DNA of 64,000 bases from Adineta steineri. Lineage: Eukaryota; Rotifera; Eurotatoria; Adinetida; Adinetidae. Made by a program: the position numbers and the translations under genes. The stretch covers positions 372,001-436,000 of the forward strand of contig CAJNOI010000061.1 in assembly GCA_905250115.1 (NCBI GenBank). The letters are read 5' to 3'. The notes under the pieces were generated by a model. That model saw only the letters and a program-made list of their open reading frames with translations, was not told where the DNA came from and did not search any database. Shown piece after piece: positions 15,490 to 27,183 of the stretch. Positions within the stretch are counted from its first letter, which is position 1, and each line of letters begins with the position of its first letter.

Positions 15490-15918
15490 ATGGGTTCATG
15501 TTTTTCAAATAAAGAATCAGTTGCTGTTTCATCGGATATAAATCAATCTAATCAAGATTTTTCTTTACCATTAAATCAATACGTGAACAAAATACATGAA
15601 ATAACTACACAAGAAGAATTTAATAATTTAATTACGCACATACAAAATCAAAATATATTGATTCTATGTGATTTTTATGCTATTTGGTGTCCGCCATGTT
15701 TACAATGTGCACCAACTATAGAGAAATGGGGATTGAATGATTATAAAACAAGTGTTATTTTTATAAAAATTGATGTTGATCAAAATAGTGAATTATCGAA
15801 TCAATATTCAGTTCGTGCTTTACCAACATTTATTTTATTTAAACAAGGAAAAGAAATATTTCGTTTAACAGGATCAGATTTATTAAAGCTTAAAAAAGAA
15901 ATTGATAGACTAAAATAA
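15490..15918 (+). CDS. Membrane-anchored thioredoxin-like protein (N-myristoylation signal, WCPPC active site)
   Basis: A single-exon thioredoxin-fold protein of 142 aa. An ATG codon at 15487 immediately precedes; the second (15490) is preferred because it yields MGSCFS, a good N-myristoylation motif with an adjacent Cys suited to palmitoylation. This predicts attachment to the cytosolic face of a membrane. After a polar linker of about 35 residues comes the thioredoxin domain: the segment ILCDFYAIWCPPC carries the redox pair, and RALPTFILF holds the conserved cis-proline. The dipeptide between the cysteines is PP rather than the usual GP, as in nucleoredoxin-type or some bacterial thioredoxins. 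TTTAG lies 4 nt before the first ATG and could be a trans- or cis-splice acceptor. Substrate unknown. Confidence 0.85.
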   Translation: MGSCFSNKESVAVSSDINQSNQDFSLPLNQYVNKIHEITTQEEFNNLITHIQNQNILILCDFYAIWCPPCLQCAPTIEKWGLNDYKTSVIFIKIDVDQNSELSNQYSVRALPTFILFKQGKEIFRLTGSDLLKLKKEIDRLK

Positions 15919-17782
15919 GGTGAAAAGTAGATTATATCAAATTATTATTTTTATATAATCTTTATGACACTTATTGGCTCACTTGTATGACATTATCCAT
16001 ATGTCTGATCGCTGGTTTTAGTCTTTCTTGTAGAACTATCGTTTTTTAAAATTATCTTCTATGGTACAAAACAGTTTACAGATTCGATATAATTACTGCG
16101 TTGTTTATATACTTACTAATATGTATTAGTCTAATGAGCAATAAATGGGCTGAATAGACATGTTTCTAATTTATGTTTATAATAAAATCTGACGTATGAT
16201 ATACGAAAGATGTCAATAGTTATTTGAAGGCCATGCAAATGGTCTATGTATTCATTATGTAAATAATATTATTGTTTCTCAATTGTAATTAACGAGCAAT
16301 CTTAATAGAACTAATATCTATTTCGTTATTCATTGAACAACTCATTAGTGAAATGATTTTTCACATGCTTATTAGATGTTTAATCAGTTATCTAATGATA
16401 ATAACATACTCTATTTAAATTTTTTATTTAATAGTGCTACTTATTCTTGACACGCACAGTATTATGAAAACTAATTCAACAATAAGTACTTTCAGTTTGT
16501 TTTAATCAAGATCTATCTTAACGCTTGTTTAACATCAATGAATGATGACACTTTAGATTATAATTTAAGATGTCCACTTCTAAACGAATAGAATGAATTT
16601 CTTATTATTTTACAATCACTAAAATGAATGATAGCGGTATCGTGACAATGTCAAAACAAATCCTGATTAACTATTATAATATCCGGCATTTTCTCTGTCA
16701 ATATTGTAATGAAAAAAACATGCATCGAATATTAACAAACATATTATTATCTTAACAAGCAAAGTTCCTTTTTGTAATAGGATTCAGTATTGTCATATTT
16801 TCGACTAGTACTTTTATAATAACAATTTATTGTATGTACAATCTTGGTACATACTAATGATGTATTCGAGATTAATTATCTGTAACAATTTTAATGCTTC
16901 ACTGAGAATTTCGACTAGTAAATATTTTCCAATACTTCAGACATACACATTATTCTTATTAAGTTTTAATTATGATGTTGCTTTTGTCACGCTACATAAA
17001 CTATTTCCTTTAACTTTTTGGTCAACATTACTTCTAAAGAAAACAAGTGCAATGAAAACTTAAATAGAAAATCGCGGTAATTTACAAAACATCAGCATAT
17101 TTTGACGGTCGTATTACCTGTAAGTTTTAATAAAATATACTGCCTTAAGATGTAACGGACATGTTTTAAGGATATTAAAGAAACATAAAGCTTTTCCTTT
17201 TTTATTTTAAAAAGAAAAATTGAAATTTTTTGCTGAGTAAAAATAGTTTGTTGGTTTGTAATCTCGTATAACAAAAATGAATAATCTTATAGGCGAAGAC
17301 TCATAATTATAATTTGTAATAGATGTAATTGCAAAATTTTTGTCATAATGTCATTTTTATTTGTTTACAACTGCATTGTCTTTTGATAAATTCTGTTCAA
17401 AAAAAAACAAAGTCATTCATTTTGAACGTTAATATCATCACTAAACGACAACATATTGCATCAATTTTCAAATATATCTTCTACAAATCGTTTTTTTGTC
17501 CGAAATGAAAAGAAGTCTTTCATTAAAAAACTAATAATAATAGAAGTAGCAAACAAACAAAAAAAACACACACATACATATATGCGGCAAGAATCTTGAA
17601 GAGATTTTATGTAAAAAAAGAAATCAAGTAAAGAAAAAGAAGAGAAGGTTGCCGATAGAGAAAAAAGATGATACTATAAAAAAAAAACATATTAAGCATC
17701 ATCACTAGTTTGACAATTTTGAAAATATTTAGTCTAGAATAAAAATTTAATAAGAAAAATTTATTGAAAGAAATAGAAAGAA
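15919..17782. other. Gene-less region between convergent genes
   Basis: About 1.9 kb of AT-rich sequence between the 3' ends of the thioredoxin and HMG-CoA synthase genes. Nothing with coding character, RNA-gene structure or definable repeat ends was seen. Confidence 0.45.
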
Positions 17783-19698
17783 TTATTTTCTTACATAAAG
17801 TTCTTGCACATTTTTTTCATTATCATTATCTCGTTCACTGTTATCATTTGCAACAAATTTGTCATAATAACGTCGATAACTATCATCAATTGATTTTAAA
17901 TACATATCACCTGATTTTAACATTTCATTTGGTTGTTTTGGTGTAAAAGGAACTAAAAAATATGAATTAGGACATCAATTAAATAAATGTGGATATTCAT
18001 TTTTTCGAAAAAAGCTGATTAGGATTTATGTTTATTCTTCAAAGTATTGAGAGATCACGCAAACACCAATTTAAGACTCACGTGAAGACTACTTTACTCA
18101 TCGTATGTCTAAGAACATTCATTTTGTAAATCAAATCTTACCTTTATGCTGAGTTTGTTCACGTTCTAATAAAATTTTATCCATTATATCAGGTGTGACT
18201 TCCATTCTCTCATGATCAAGACGAAGTTTAGCACGTAGAATACTTCTTTGTAATTGTGCAAGTGTAAAACGACATTCATGAACTTTACGACAAACAACAC
18301 TATACATTGATGATGCTAAACCAGAACCATATGAAAAAAGTAATATACGTCGACCATATAATTGTTCTTCAGTTGGTTGACTAACAAAATTTATATATTT
18401 ATTATAGATAATTAAAAATTTTTGAATTTTAACCTGATAAGAAATGCAAAAAGACTATAATAAACTGACGGTGTATACATATTGCCCATGTTTTGTGCGA
18501 AATAAAGACCTGGTAAAGTTTTCTGTTCATATAATTCTCTACTTTGTTCAACCATTTCTCGTTCAAGTTCTTTATCATTAATTGTAGTACGAAGATCAAA
18601 ATTTCTAATTTAAAATAAGAATTAATTTTTCGTTTCTTTTTTAAATAAAATCTTCTTACTTATATTTTTCACTGATATTATTCGGTATATATGGACAAGC
18701 ACGAATAAGATCATTTAAATATAATCTTGCTAAAGATTTTTGTGCAAGTTTACAATATGGTGTATGAAATAGAACAGCAGCAAATGTTGATAGATTAACT
18801 TCACGTGATGTTAATGTAGTTGTATGTGTATGTGAATGAGATTCATGATTCATTTGAGATTTTGTACAAAATTGTGTATAACATGTATCAAGTGCGGATA
18901 TAACACTTTGAATACTTAATTGACCATCAACAACTGGATAAAGAGAAGTGAAATTTGGTTTATAAAAATCATAAACATGTGCCATATGTGTTGCACGACA
19001 ACCTGAATTTTTTTTTGAAAAGAAAATAGATAGGTTTTAAATAGAAAAAACTTTCTTTTTGTTTTTTATGTCTTACCGGATTCAAAGACAACGGGAGCAT
19101 TAGGACCGATAAGGAGAGCACAAGCACCAGCACCACCTGTTGGACGAGCATTTCCTTTTGGATATATTGCTATATCACCCATAACTACAACAGCCTATTG
19201 ATAAAATTGAATTTATTTATAAAAAAAAATATTTTATTTCTATTTTTTGCTTACATATCGTCCATCCCAAAAACTTGATTCAATCCAATGAATAGCATTA
19301 AATATAGCTGCAGTACCTCCATAACAAGCATTTACATTATCTACACCTTCAACAGCTGTATTATCATGATCAACAAATAATTGCATAAGAACTGTTTTTA
19401 TTGATTTTGCTTTATCAATTAATGTTTCTGTTCCGACATCTAAACGACCTATTTGTTGTGGATGTACCCCGGTTTCATCAAGTAAACGTGATAAAACAGT
19501 TAAACATAATGAACATATATCTTCATGATCAGAACATATAGACATACGTTGTTGTCCTAAACCGATTGTATTTTTTCCTTTGGAAACATTTTCATGTGTT
19601 TCTAATTTTGATTGTTCAACATATAATGCTGGAATGTAAAGTTCACAAGCAAGAATACCAACGGATGATGGACGATGTAAATAACCAGTTCCGTTCAT
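17783..19698 (-). CDS. HMGCS1: Hydroxymethylglutaryl-CoA synthase
   Basis: Condenses acetyl-CoA with acetoacetyl-CoA to HMG-CoA, the entry step of the mevalonate pathway. Exons (minus): 19698-19255, 19194-19077, 19002-18660, 18604-18434, 18380-18142, 17952-17783; total 494 aa with frame intact. Catalytic residues are recognisable: general base Glu91 in DVGTETLID, nucleophile Cys125 in [10 protein letters not shown], and His267 in FHTPYCK. An insertion rich in His/Ser/Thr (about 236-252) interrupts the region before FHTPYCK compared with vertebrate enzymes. The N-terminus has no mitochondrial presequence, so this looks like the cytosolic, sterol-pathway form. The last intron is 189 nt, longer than its neighbours. 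A pyrimidine tract ending in TTAG sits 9 nt upstream of the start codon. Confidence 0.95.
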
Positions 19699-21195
19699 AA
19701 TTTTTTTCTAAAAAATAATTAAAGAAAAAATATTTGTATTTTGTCCTTCGATAACAAATAATAAACAATGGAATGTGTATGTGTTATGTTGGATGGTTGA
19801 TTGTTGGATACCAATTTAGACACATGCAATGGAAATGACTCATACATTCATAGAGAAAAAAGGAAAGAAAGAATGACATTAATGGCACACAACATATCTA
19901 ATAAAAGAAGTATATAGTAGTTGGCACTAGTCTACTGTCGCTTTCTGATATAGATATTTTTTATAATACAATCTTAGAATGCCTGTTATATATCGGAAGA
20001 ATTTCAAACTTAATTGTAAATGAATTAATTTTATAATGATAGGCTAACATATAAATATATCGGTTTTTGTGTTCTATTATTCATTTCAATATTTCTATTT
20101 AGATTATTTTCCAACACATATTCAATAAGTTAGAAGTAGGATACTATCAAAAAAAACTACGATATTTTTTTTTATTCCACTTTTTATAATTTTGAAACAA
20201 AATATTTGTTATAATTATACTGTAAGGCTATTCAATCAAGTTCGCTGAATAACTAACTCTAAACTCTTTCTATGCATCGATTTCAGCATCTAGAAACTAT
20301 GAACAGGATTGGCATCACTTTTGCGTCCTTATTCAATTCCTGATTATTATTTCTTGTGGTTACTATCAGTTGTTCAGCAGCAGTAGACAATAGAACCAGC
20401 TCATGAAGAAAACGTTTCGCTTTGCAGACTAATGTTTTAATCCATATCAGATTATACATAATCAGGTAAAACAGATCGAAGGAGCAAAAATAAATAAACG
20501 ATTTCTTCTTTTAAAAATCTATTTCTATGATATGTATTCGTATAGATGAAGAATTCAAATGCTTGATATTTCTTTATATCTTTTCTTCTTGTGTTTGGAA
20601 GTAGACGAACGAGAAAATGATTCTTGATGATGTACATAAATTTAAAAAAACGGTTACTACTGTTGTAAGAAAGCATTTCGCCTATACTTCGTGCAGGTGT
20701 AGAAGTATAAATGATAACATGTGTGTGACGATGGTGTGAGTCACTTTAATAAACAATGATTGTTAGTTCTTGTTAAATCTCTGATTTCTGATCTTAGATA
20801 TGTTCAGTGAGTTAACTTTTTTGTACAGGATATAAGTTACTGACTGATGATTGAAATGATCAACTGAAGTTAATTTTGTCTGTTAGTATTATTCTTTAAA
20901 GAATCGAGGGTGTGATTATGAAATATTTATTAAGATTATAAAGGTCTATTTGCACTTGTTTCACAATTACAATTATTTTGACTGGTGTATTAAACGATTG
21001 AGAGAGCTCTCCTTTCTTAATTATTAGATAATCTTGTTTTCTTTTCTTGTAAATATTGATGTTGAAATACGAATTTCGTACATATATTTTGGTCTCAGAA
21101 TAAATGTTTGATGAAGAAAAATAATCTTGTGTAACCCTATATATTTTTTACTAATATTCTATATTTTATTTGTGCAAATAAATTCGAATTATTAA
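19699..21195. other. Gene-less divergent region upstream of HMG-CoA synthase
   Basis: About 1.5 kb between divergently transcribed genes, AT-rich with no credible ORF. It should contain the promoter of HMG-CoA synthase and, with the following stretch, that of the protease gene. Confidence 0.45.
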
Positions 21196-21278
21196 CCCGT
21201 CCCGGTCCGCCATTTCAAACAACGCCATACTCCTCTAGTGTGAAATATTGCCTTTTGGCAGCATCCGATCGGAAAGGG
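21196..21278. mobile_element. piggyBac-type miniature element (83 bp between TTAA sites)
   Basis: The segment is flanked by TTAA on both sides (21192-21195 and 21279-21282), starts with CCC and ends with GGG. That is the target site and terminal triplet of piggyBac elements. The ends form an imperfect inverted repeat: TTAACCCGTCCCGGTCC at the left against TTAACCCTTTCCGATCGG reading in from the right. GC content is clearly above the surroundings. At 83 bp it can encode nothing and must be a non-autonomous relic. Confidence 0.65.
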
Positions 21279-21455
21279 TTAATGTTCACAGATATTCTAC
21301 TTCTGTTTTTAAAAAGATAAGCATATCAGTCAATATTTTATATATTCTTACAAAGGCGAGACATATAAAGCACAAAAACAACTGTTATATTAAGCAACAA
21401 ATATTCACTATTACCTTATTACCATTTTTCTGTTGAGATATATATATTGAAAATC

Positions 21456-24400
21456 ATGATATGTTTTCGATTTGTTAATATAGTAATATTACTAATTACT
21501 ATTACGTTGTGTGATGCAGTAAGCTATGAATGTGACAAAAATACTGTTCCATGTGGTTGTGGACAAAGGATGGTTGGAATAAATGCACGGATAATTAATG
21601 GAGAAGATGCAGTTCCATATAGTTGGCCAATGATGGTATCATTGACAAAAGCTGGTCTAGGACATTTCTGTGGTGGAACAATTCTTGATGAATGGCATAT
21701 TTTAACTGCAGCGCATTGTGTTGATTCATACTACAGTGGTGTAACATCTTCGGATTTCATGATCGCTGCTAATATACATAGTCAATCTCAAACAAATAGA
21801 ATAATTCGTCAAGTTGATAAAATTATTATTCATCCTTTGTGGGACAAATTTCATCACATTATCCTATATGATATTGCTATACTTCGTTTAGCTCAACCAC
21901 TTGATTTACAAAAAAATTCTTCTATTGCTCGCACATGTCTACCACCGCGTTCAAATACATTAGATGAAATGATGAATTATCCCACAAATGGTACTCGTTT
22001 AGTCGTCACTGGATGGGGTTCGATAAATTACGAACAGTCCAGTCCTGATACTTTACAACAAGTAACTATTAATTTCAAGCATCATTTTGATAAAAAATGT
22101 AATGCTATGATTTATAATCCATATATACACTTTTGTGCAGGAACAGATAAAGATGAGAAAAGTAAGATGTTTTTTATATATTATTATTTTGACAAACATA
22201 TTATACATAAATATTTTTAGATTCCTGCCACGGTGCGTATTATGTTACATTATTTTCTTTTATGATTTTCTTGTATTTTATGAATAGGTGACTCAGGTGG
22301 TCCTATTTTCCAATGGATAGGAGATCGATGGGAACAACTGGGTATTGTATCATACGGTGTAGGTGGTTGCGCAATGAAAGGCTACTCAGCTGTTTATACT
22401 CGAATATCACACTTTAATGATTGGATCGAATCACATATTCACAATAACAATAATCAAACAGCTATATCTAATAATATAACATCAAATAATCCAGCTATTT
22501 TTCAGTGCAGTACATATCCAAGTACAAGTAAATGTGGTTGTAGTAATCGAAATGTAATATTATCTTCGCCAACAAATGCTCCAAGTGAAAATGCATTACC
22601 TTACACATGGACGATGATTGTGTCAATACGTACTGGTACTACCAATCAACATATATGTACAGGAACAATTCTAGAAGATTTATATATTCTAACAGCAGCT
22701 CATTGTTTGACAAACTATAAGCCACAAGATATAACAATTGAAGCTGGGATGTACTATCAAACTGAAAGCGAAGCAATAATTCGACAAGTGGATCAAATTT
22801 ATATTCATCCTAATTATAGTACATATTCAGATCAATATATAAATGATATTGCTATATTACGTCTTACAAAGTCACTCTATGTTGATAATAATAACTATGT
22901 TTCACGAACATGTAGATCATCGACTTATAATCAATGGATGGATGTGAATAATTATCCATTAGATGGCACTCGATTAGTTATTAGTGGATGGGATATTACC
23001 CATATATCTAGTTCTTCTAAATCAAAACTATTACAACAAGCTGAAATCTATGCTTTTAATAATAACCATTCAAAATGTTTTCTGTCCGGATATGAAAATC
23101 AGATACAGTTCTGTGCTGGTCGCAATCAAAACAATAATGGTAATCTTTCTATATTAAGTGTTTTTTCTAAATTGTTTTCGTTTCTTTTCTTTTCTTTTCT
23201 TTTCTAGACATATGCTATGGAAGTAAATAAAGTCTCTTTTTATGAATAATCTACACTCTATTATTTTTATTTTTTTATATAGATGATTCAGGGAGTCCTG
23301 TTTTTGAATGGATTGATAGCCGTTGGATACAAGTTGGCCTTGCATCACATTGTAGATTAGCTGGTGGTTCTGGTATATTTACAAAACTTAGTAGTTATTC
23401 TAATTGGATAGACACTTTACTTAATTCTACCGTTATCAATGCATCTTCTCATGTATATCAGTGTGATAAGAAAGCATCATGTGGTTGTGGACAAAGTGAT
23501 GTAGTTCTAACGTCTGGTCGTATTATTGGTGGTGAGAATACCATTAAGTATAGTTGGCCGATGATGGTATCAATTCAAATACGTGATGGATATCATGAGT
23601 GTAGTGGAACAATTTTATCTGATTCATTTATCTTAACTTCTGCTCAATGCATTTATTACTATATTGATACTAATTACTATAATATAACTATTGCTACTGG
23701 CATTTATGATGTTTCTTCAACAATTAAAGTTACTCGAAGAGTTGATCGAGTTTATATTCATCCAGATTATTCAAGAACGCAACCATATTTACATGATATT
23801 GCTATTCTTCGTGTTAATCAACCATTTCCATTAGGAGATAAATCTCCTGAATATTTACAAAAAATATGTATATCTATTGAAAATGAATTTCCATTCAATC
23901 AATATCCACAATTAAATTCAGAATTAGTAGTAGTTGGATGGGTCAGGTCTAGTTATACAGCTGAAACAACAAACACCATTGACCAAATATCCGTTGGAAT
24001 GATTGATACTAAACAAGAATCATGTTTAAATTCTATTACTAATGATACTTATCAGTTCTGTGCTGGATTATCAAATGATAATGAAGGTGCAAAACTCAAT
24101 TATTTAGATTATAGTAAGGAAATTTAACAGTAAAATCGATATAATCATTATTTATATAGAGGATTTGGGTGCACCAATAATGATGTATAAAAATAATCAT
24201 TGGGAACAGGTAAAGCAATAAATAATATTATGAAATGTAATTATTAATTACTTCGTATAGGTCGGAATTGCGACAGTTGACATGTACGAATATGAACCTA
24301 GTCTTAGGGATCGAGCACAAGTATACACACGACTATCACCATATAGAGAATGGATGAAACGTATTCTTAATTCTTCGTTACCTGCTTATTCATCATCGAT

Positions 24401-24638
24401 AAATGATAGTAGTACTACGATAAGTAGTCGTCGTACCACGACACGTAGTAGTCGTACTACGATGAGTAGTGGTGGTACTACGATGAGTAGTAGTCGTACC
24501 ACGATAAGTAATACTGTTACTACGACGACTAACAGTGGTACTAACAATTATCAACAAAATCATTTCATCTATCAAATATTCGGACTTTCAATCGTCATGT
24601 GTCTATATTCTTCTACATGGATATGGAATCGTGAATGA
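21456..24638 (+). CDS. Secreted or membrane-tethered polyprotease with three trypsin-like (S1A) domains
   Basis: Exons 21456-22161, 22221-22232 (12-nt microexon), 22288-23139, 23208-23222 (15-nt microexon), 23283-24113, 24160-24209, 24261-24638; 947 aa. A signal peptide spans about residues 1-20. Domain 1 has the activation site R|IING and the complete triad His87 (TAAHC), Asp139 (YDIAIL) and Ser242 (CHGDSGGP), so it looks active. Domain 2 keeps His378, Asp426 and Ser531, but lacks an R|I activation site and reads GNDSGSP with one extra residue before the Asp. Domain 3 keeps R|IIGG, but has Gln650 for His and Leu808 for Ser (KDLGAP), so it is a pseudoprotease. A Ser/Thr-rich stalk of six 7-residue repeats and a hydrophobic C-terminus follow, suggesting a tethered form. 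Substrate unknown. The layout recalls vertebrate polyserases. Confidence 0.88.
24417..24542 (+). repeat. In-gene 21-bp tandem repeat, six units, encoding a Ser/Thr stalk
   Basis: Six consecutive 21-nt units, each beginning ACG, encode variants of T-x-S-S-x-x-T. They lie between the third protease domain and the hydrophobic C-terminus, where an O-glycosylated stalk would be expected. Confidence 0.85.
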
Positions 24639-25962
24639 ACTATTTTTATTTATTTTAACCATATCTAAAATCATTATTCTCTTATTTAAATATTCACATT
24701 TTATAAGTTCAATAAATAATTAAATATATCTTAACATAGATATTTGTGATTTCTATCTAGAACGAAATATTTATAATAATCATATGCAAATAGAATCTTT
24801 TACTTAAATATGGAAGTAAAAATATGATAATACTATCATTAACTGTCGTAGAAAAACAATAATTTGATTATAGTGATCATTAATAATCAGATGACGCGAT
24901 TATGAATATCTTACTCCTAAATCAAACAATCGTGTAACGTCTTATTCTCAAAAGAGATAAAAAAATAGTTATGTTTCTTTTTAAAAATGAAAATAAACAA
25001 TATGTAAGAGAATACAATCTCGACAATATTTTTAATAATATAATACTTTGCTGCTAATGTTTATAATCGATTTGAAACAATACGATAGTTTCAGATGTTA
25101 ATCAGATTATTGCTCTTTCAAATTGGGGAAATAATCATAATGATTCTACAAAGAGAAGATTACTCTCTTGCATTCATCACAGTCGTAGCTTAAATCATCG
25201 ATATTTATCAAAATATCTATTAAATAACTAATAATTAGTCCTCATTAAGTTCGTTGTTGTTTTCTGTAAGTTTATATGATGAAATGATAGTATTTAAATT
25301 ATTTTAAATTCAACTTATTAAACAAATCTAAAGAATCTTTATGAAAATGAATCAATAACTGTTGGAGGCACGTAAAAATGTATTGCTTTTATGAAAGTAA
25401 AACGTTTTAAACATGAACATCACTCAATAAGATGCCCGAACTATTTTATTGAACTAAACTTATATAAATAGTTTCTAACTCAAAATAATATTAAGAATAA
25501 AAGCTCTGTAACAAAATATGATTCATTCAACTAGAGAATGACGTAATGAAATTTATCCAGATGTTTATACTAAATAGATATATTAATAGAAATGGATAGA
25601 ATCTGCTCTAAATTTTACATGTTCTACATCGTTTAACATGATAAAATACAGATTCAAATAGAATCTTTGCTACGTACAACATTATGTGGTTGCAATACGA
25701 AATATGTTAAATTATCATCTATAAGAATTATTGATAGTAAATAGATTCTCATAAAAACTTGTACGATAGCATATCATTGATGGATCTACATATAGTTATT
25801 AATAGAAATAATCAAATGGAAGATTCTCCAGTAATTTATACTTATAGTTATATATAATAGATAGGTTTAACAAGTTATCATACGTGTAATAGTAGTAAGT
25901 CGAATCCAGCTATTCAACTATTCATTCTACTATTCAACTATTCATTCTACTATTCAACTATT
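24639..25962. other. Gene-less AT-rich DNA downstream of the protease gene
   Basis: No coding sequence supported. Near 25906-25970 a short tandem array of CTATTCAACTATTCATT-type units is visible just before the inverted-repeat element at 25963. Confidence 0.45.
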
Positions 25963-26224
25963 CAACTATTAAATTTATTAGGGTAGGTGTGGGTGAGGGG
26001 TATGAGTGTGTGTGGGTGTGGGGGAGGGCGCAGCTAAGTGGGGGTGCTCGGAAAGGTGCAGAGTGGAGCAGCTGAATGTGGGTGCCTGGAAGGGTGTGAA
26101 GGGAAAAGCAGCTGAGTTTGGGTACATGGACTGATGTGCGACATAGCCATATATTGAGAAAATACGCCTACTCACCTATTATATTTGGATAGTTGGAGGC
26201 TCCTATTAATAAATTTAATAGTTG
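25963..26224. mobile_element. Inverted-repeat-bounded GT-rich element (about 262 bp)
   Basis: An 18-nt sequence (CAACTATTAAATTTATTA, 25963-25980) recurs inverted at 26207-26224. The interior is strongly G-biased on the plus strand, unlike anything around it. It starts with GGGTAGGTGTGGGTG, contains a block reading TGTGGGTGTGGGGG, and has an imperfect 38-40-nt repeat starting GCAGCT at 26030, 26068 and 26108. Part of the right end is duplicated just outside (to about 26255). No coding capacity. Confidence 0.5.
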
Positions 26225-26451
26225 GAGGCGCCTACTAATAAGTTTAATAGTTGAAAGTTGGAGAAGAAGTTTACTAGCCGGACCGAGTTAACGATTTCTA
26301 CACTACTCTATATGTGGAAAAATTTCAATTCATGTTCAACTTATACAAGAAAAAAATTTAATTCATTGTACAATAAATGTAAGTATAAGGACGAGGAGTG
26401 AAATGAGTACTGAAAAAGGGGAGAAAAGAGCACCAAAGATGATATTTAACA

Positions 26452-26755
26452 TATTTTCTAACTAAACCACGTACAGGAGAAGTTAAACGATTAGTAACAT
26501 TACGTTGATCATGATAATGAGTATTTTTATAAGTTAATTTAATTGTAGTTGGATCATTATCATGAGTATAAACTTATATTTCATAATGACAAAATGGATA
26601 TTCACGATATTCACTACATCTATATGAGTATTTTGTATAATGAGTCAGATTCGATATACGATACTTGGATAATCCATGTTGCATAATAATTTCAATAGCG
26701 TCGTCAAGTGTTTTAACAGTAGTTAAAAGTTTATATTTGCCGGTTGATATCTCGT
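26452..26755 (-). pseudogene. Decayed fragment resembling a WRKY/GCM1-type zinc finger of a MULE/FLYWCH transposon protein
   Basis: Read on the minus strand, about 100 codons have protein-like composition. They run from GKYKLLTTVKTLDDAIEI through SYRCSEYREYPFC to KNTHYHDQ, giving a C-x8-C...H-x-H spacing. That spacing is reminiscent of the DNA-binding zinc fingers of Mutator-like transposases and FLYWCH proteins. A stop codon (26574-26576) lies inside the domain, and there is no start or continuing frame on either side, so it is a relic. The family assignment rests on spacing alone. Confidence 0.35.
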
Positions 26756-27083
26756 ATTAATTTCAATAACTGTTATGACTTATCATTTGTTCCATTAATA
26801 TATATTATAGACAAACATTCGCGCTTTCCATTGTCTCGCATGATTCATAGTTCTGAGGAGCTTAACGAACATCATCTAAACTCAGTACAATTGATTAAAT
26901 AATCGCATTTACGTAACAATCTCAATCGATTAAAGATATATATAATCATTTTTAAACTATTTTTTTTATTTGGTGTTCATTTATTTGTTTTTTTGGTGTT
27001 CTTTTCGCCCCTGGTGCTCAAAAACAATTCTCCCTAAGTATAATATTTTCCAATTAAATATAAAAAAGTATTTTTTATTTTAG

Positions 27084-27157
27084 GGAACCAATGTTGACAC
27101 ACACGAACATAAAACATTTGATATAGATGATATTGAAACATGCACTAAACAATATGA
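27084..27157 (+). other. Isolated exon-like segment (possible remnant of a gene)
   Basis: A 74-nt open segment has a strong acceptor (TTTTTTATTTTAG) on its left and a consensus donor (GTAAGA) on its right. It encodes an acidic peptide beginning GTNVDTHEHK. No partner exon was found upstream. Downstream, beyond the CGG-rich repeat, a Ser-rich open segment (about 28127-28217) ends in TGA and could be its last exon. No homologue recognised. Confidence 0.3.
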
Positions 27158-27183
27158 GTAAGACTAATACATCTAATCAATCG

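Noticed and set aside
24093-24108. An additional microexon in protease domain 3 (donor at 24087, acceptor at 24107)
   Set aside because: The implied intron would be about 21 nt, too short to splice; the uninterrupted reading keeps the same frame.
24417-24542. Possible CRISPR array
   Set aside because: Units are contiguous 21-nt codon repeats within an exon, no spacers; eukaryotic context.
25906-25970. Possible CRISPR-like or satellite array of CTATTCAACTATTCATT
   Set aside because: Only a few short imperfect units without spacers; a minor tandem repeat.
25978-26175. Minus-strand open frame rich in Pro/His/Thr
   Set aside because: Translation of the GT-rich repeat block; composition follows the repeat.
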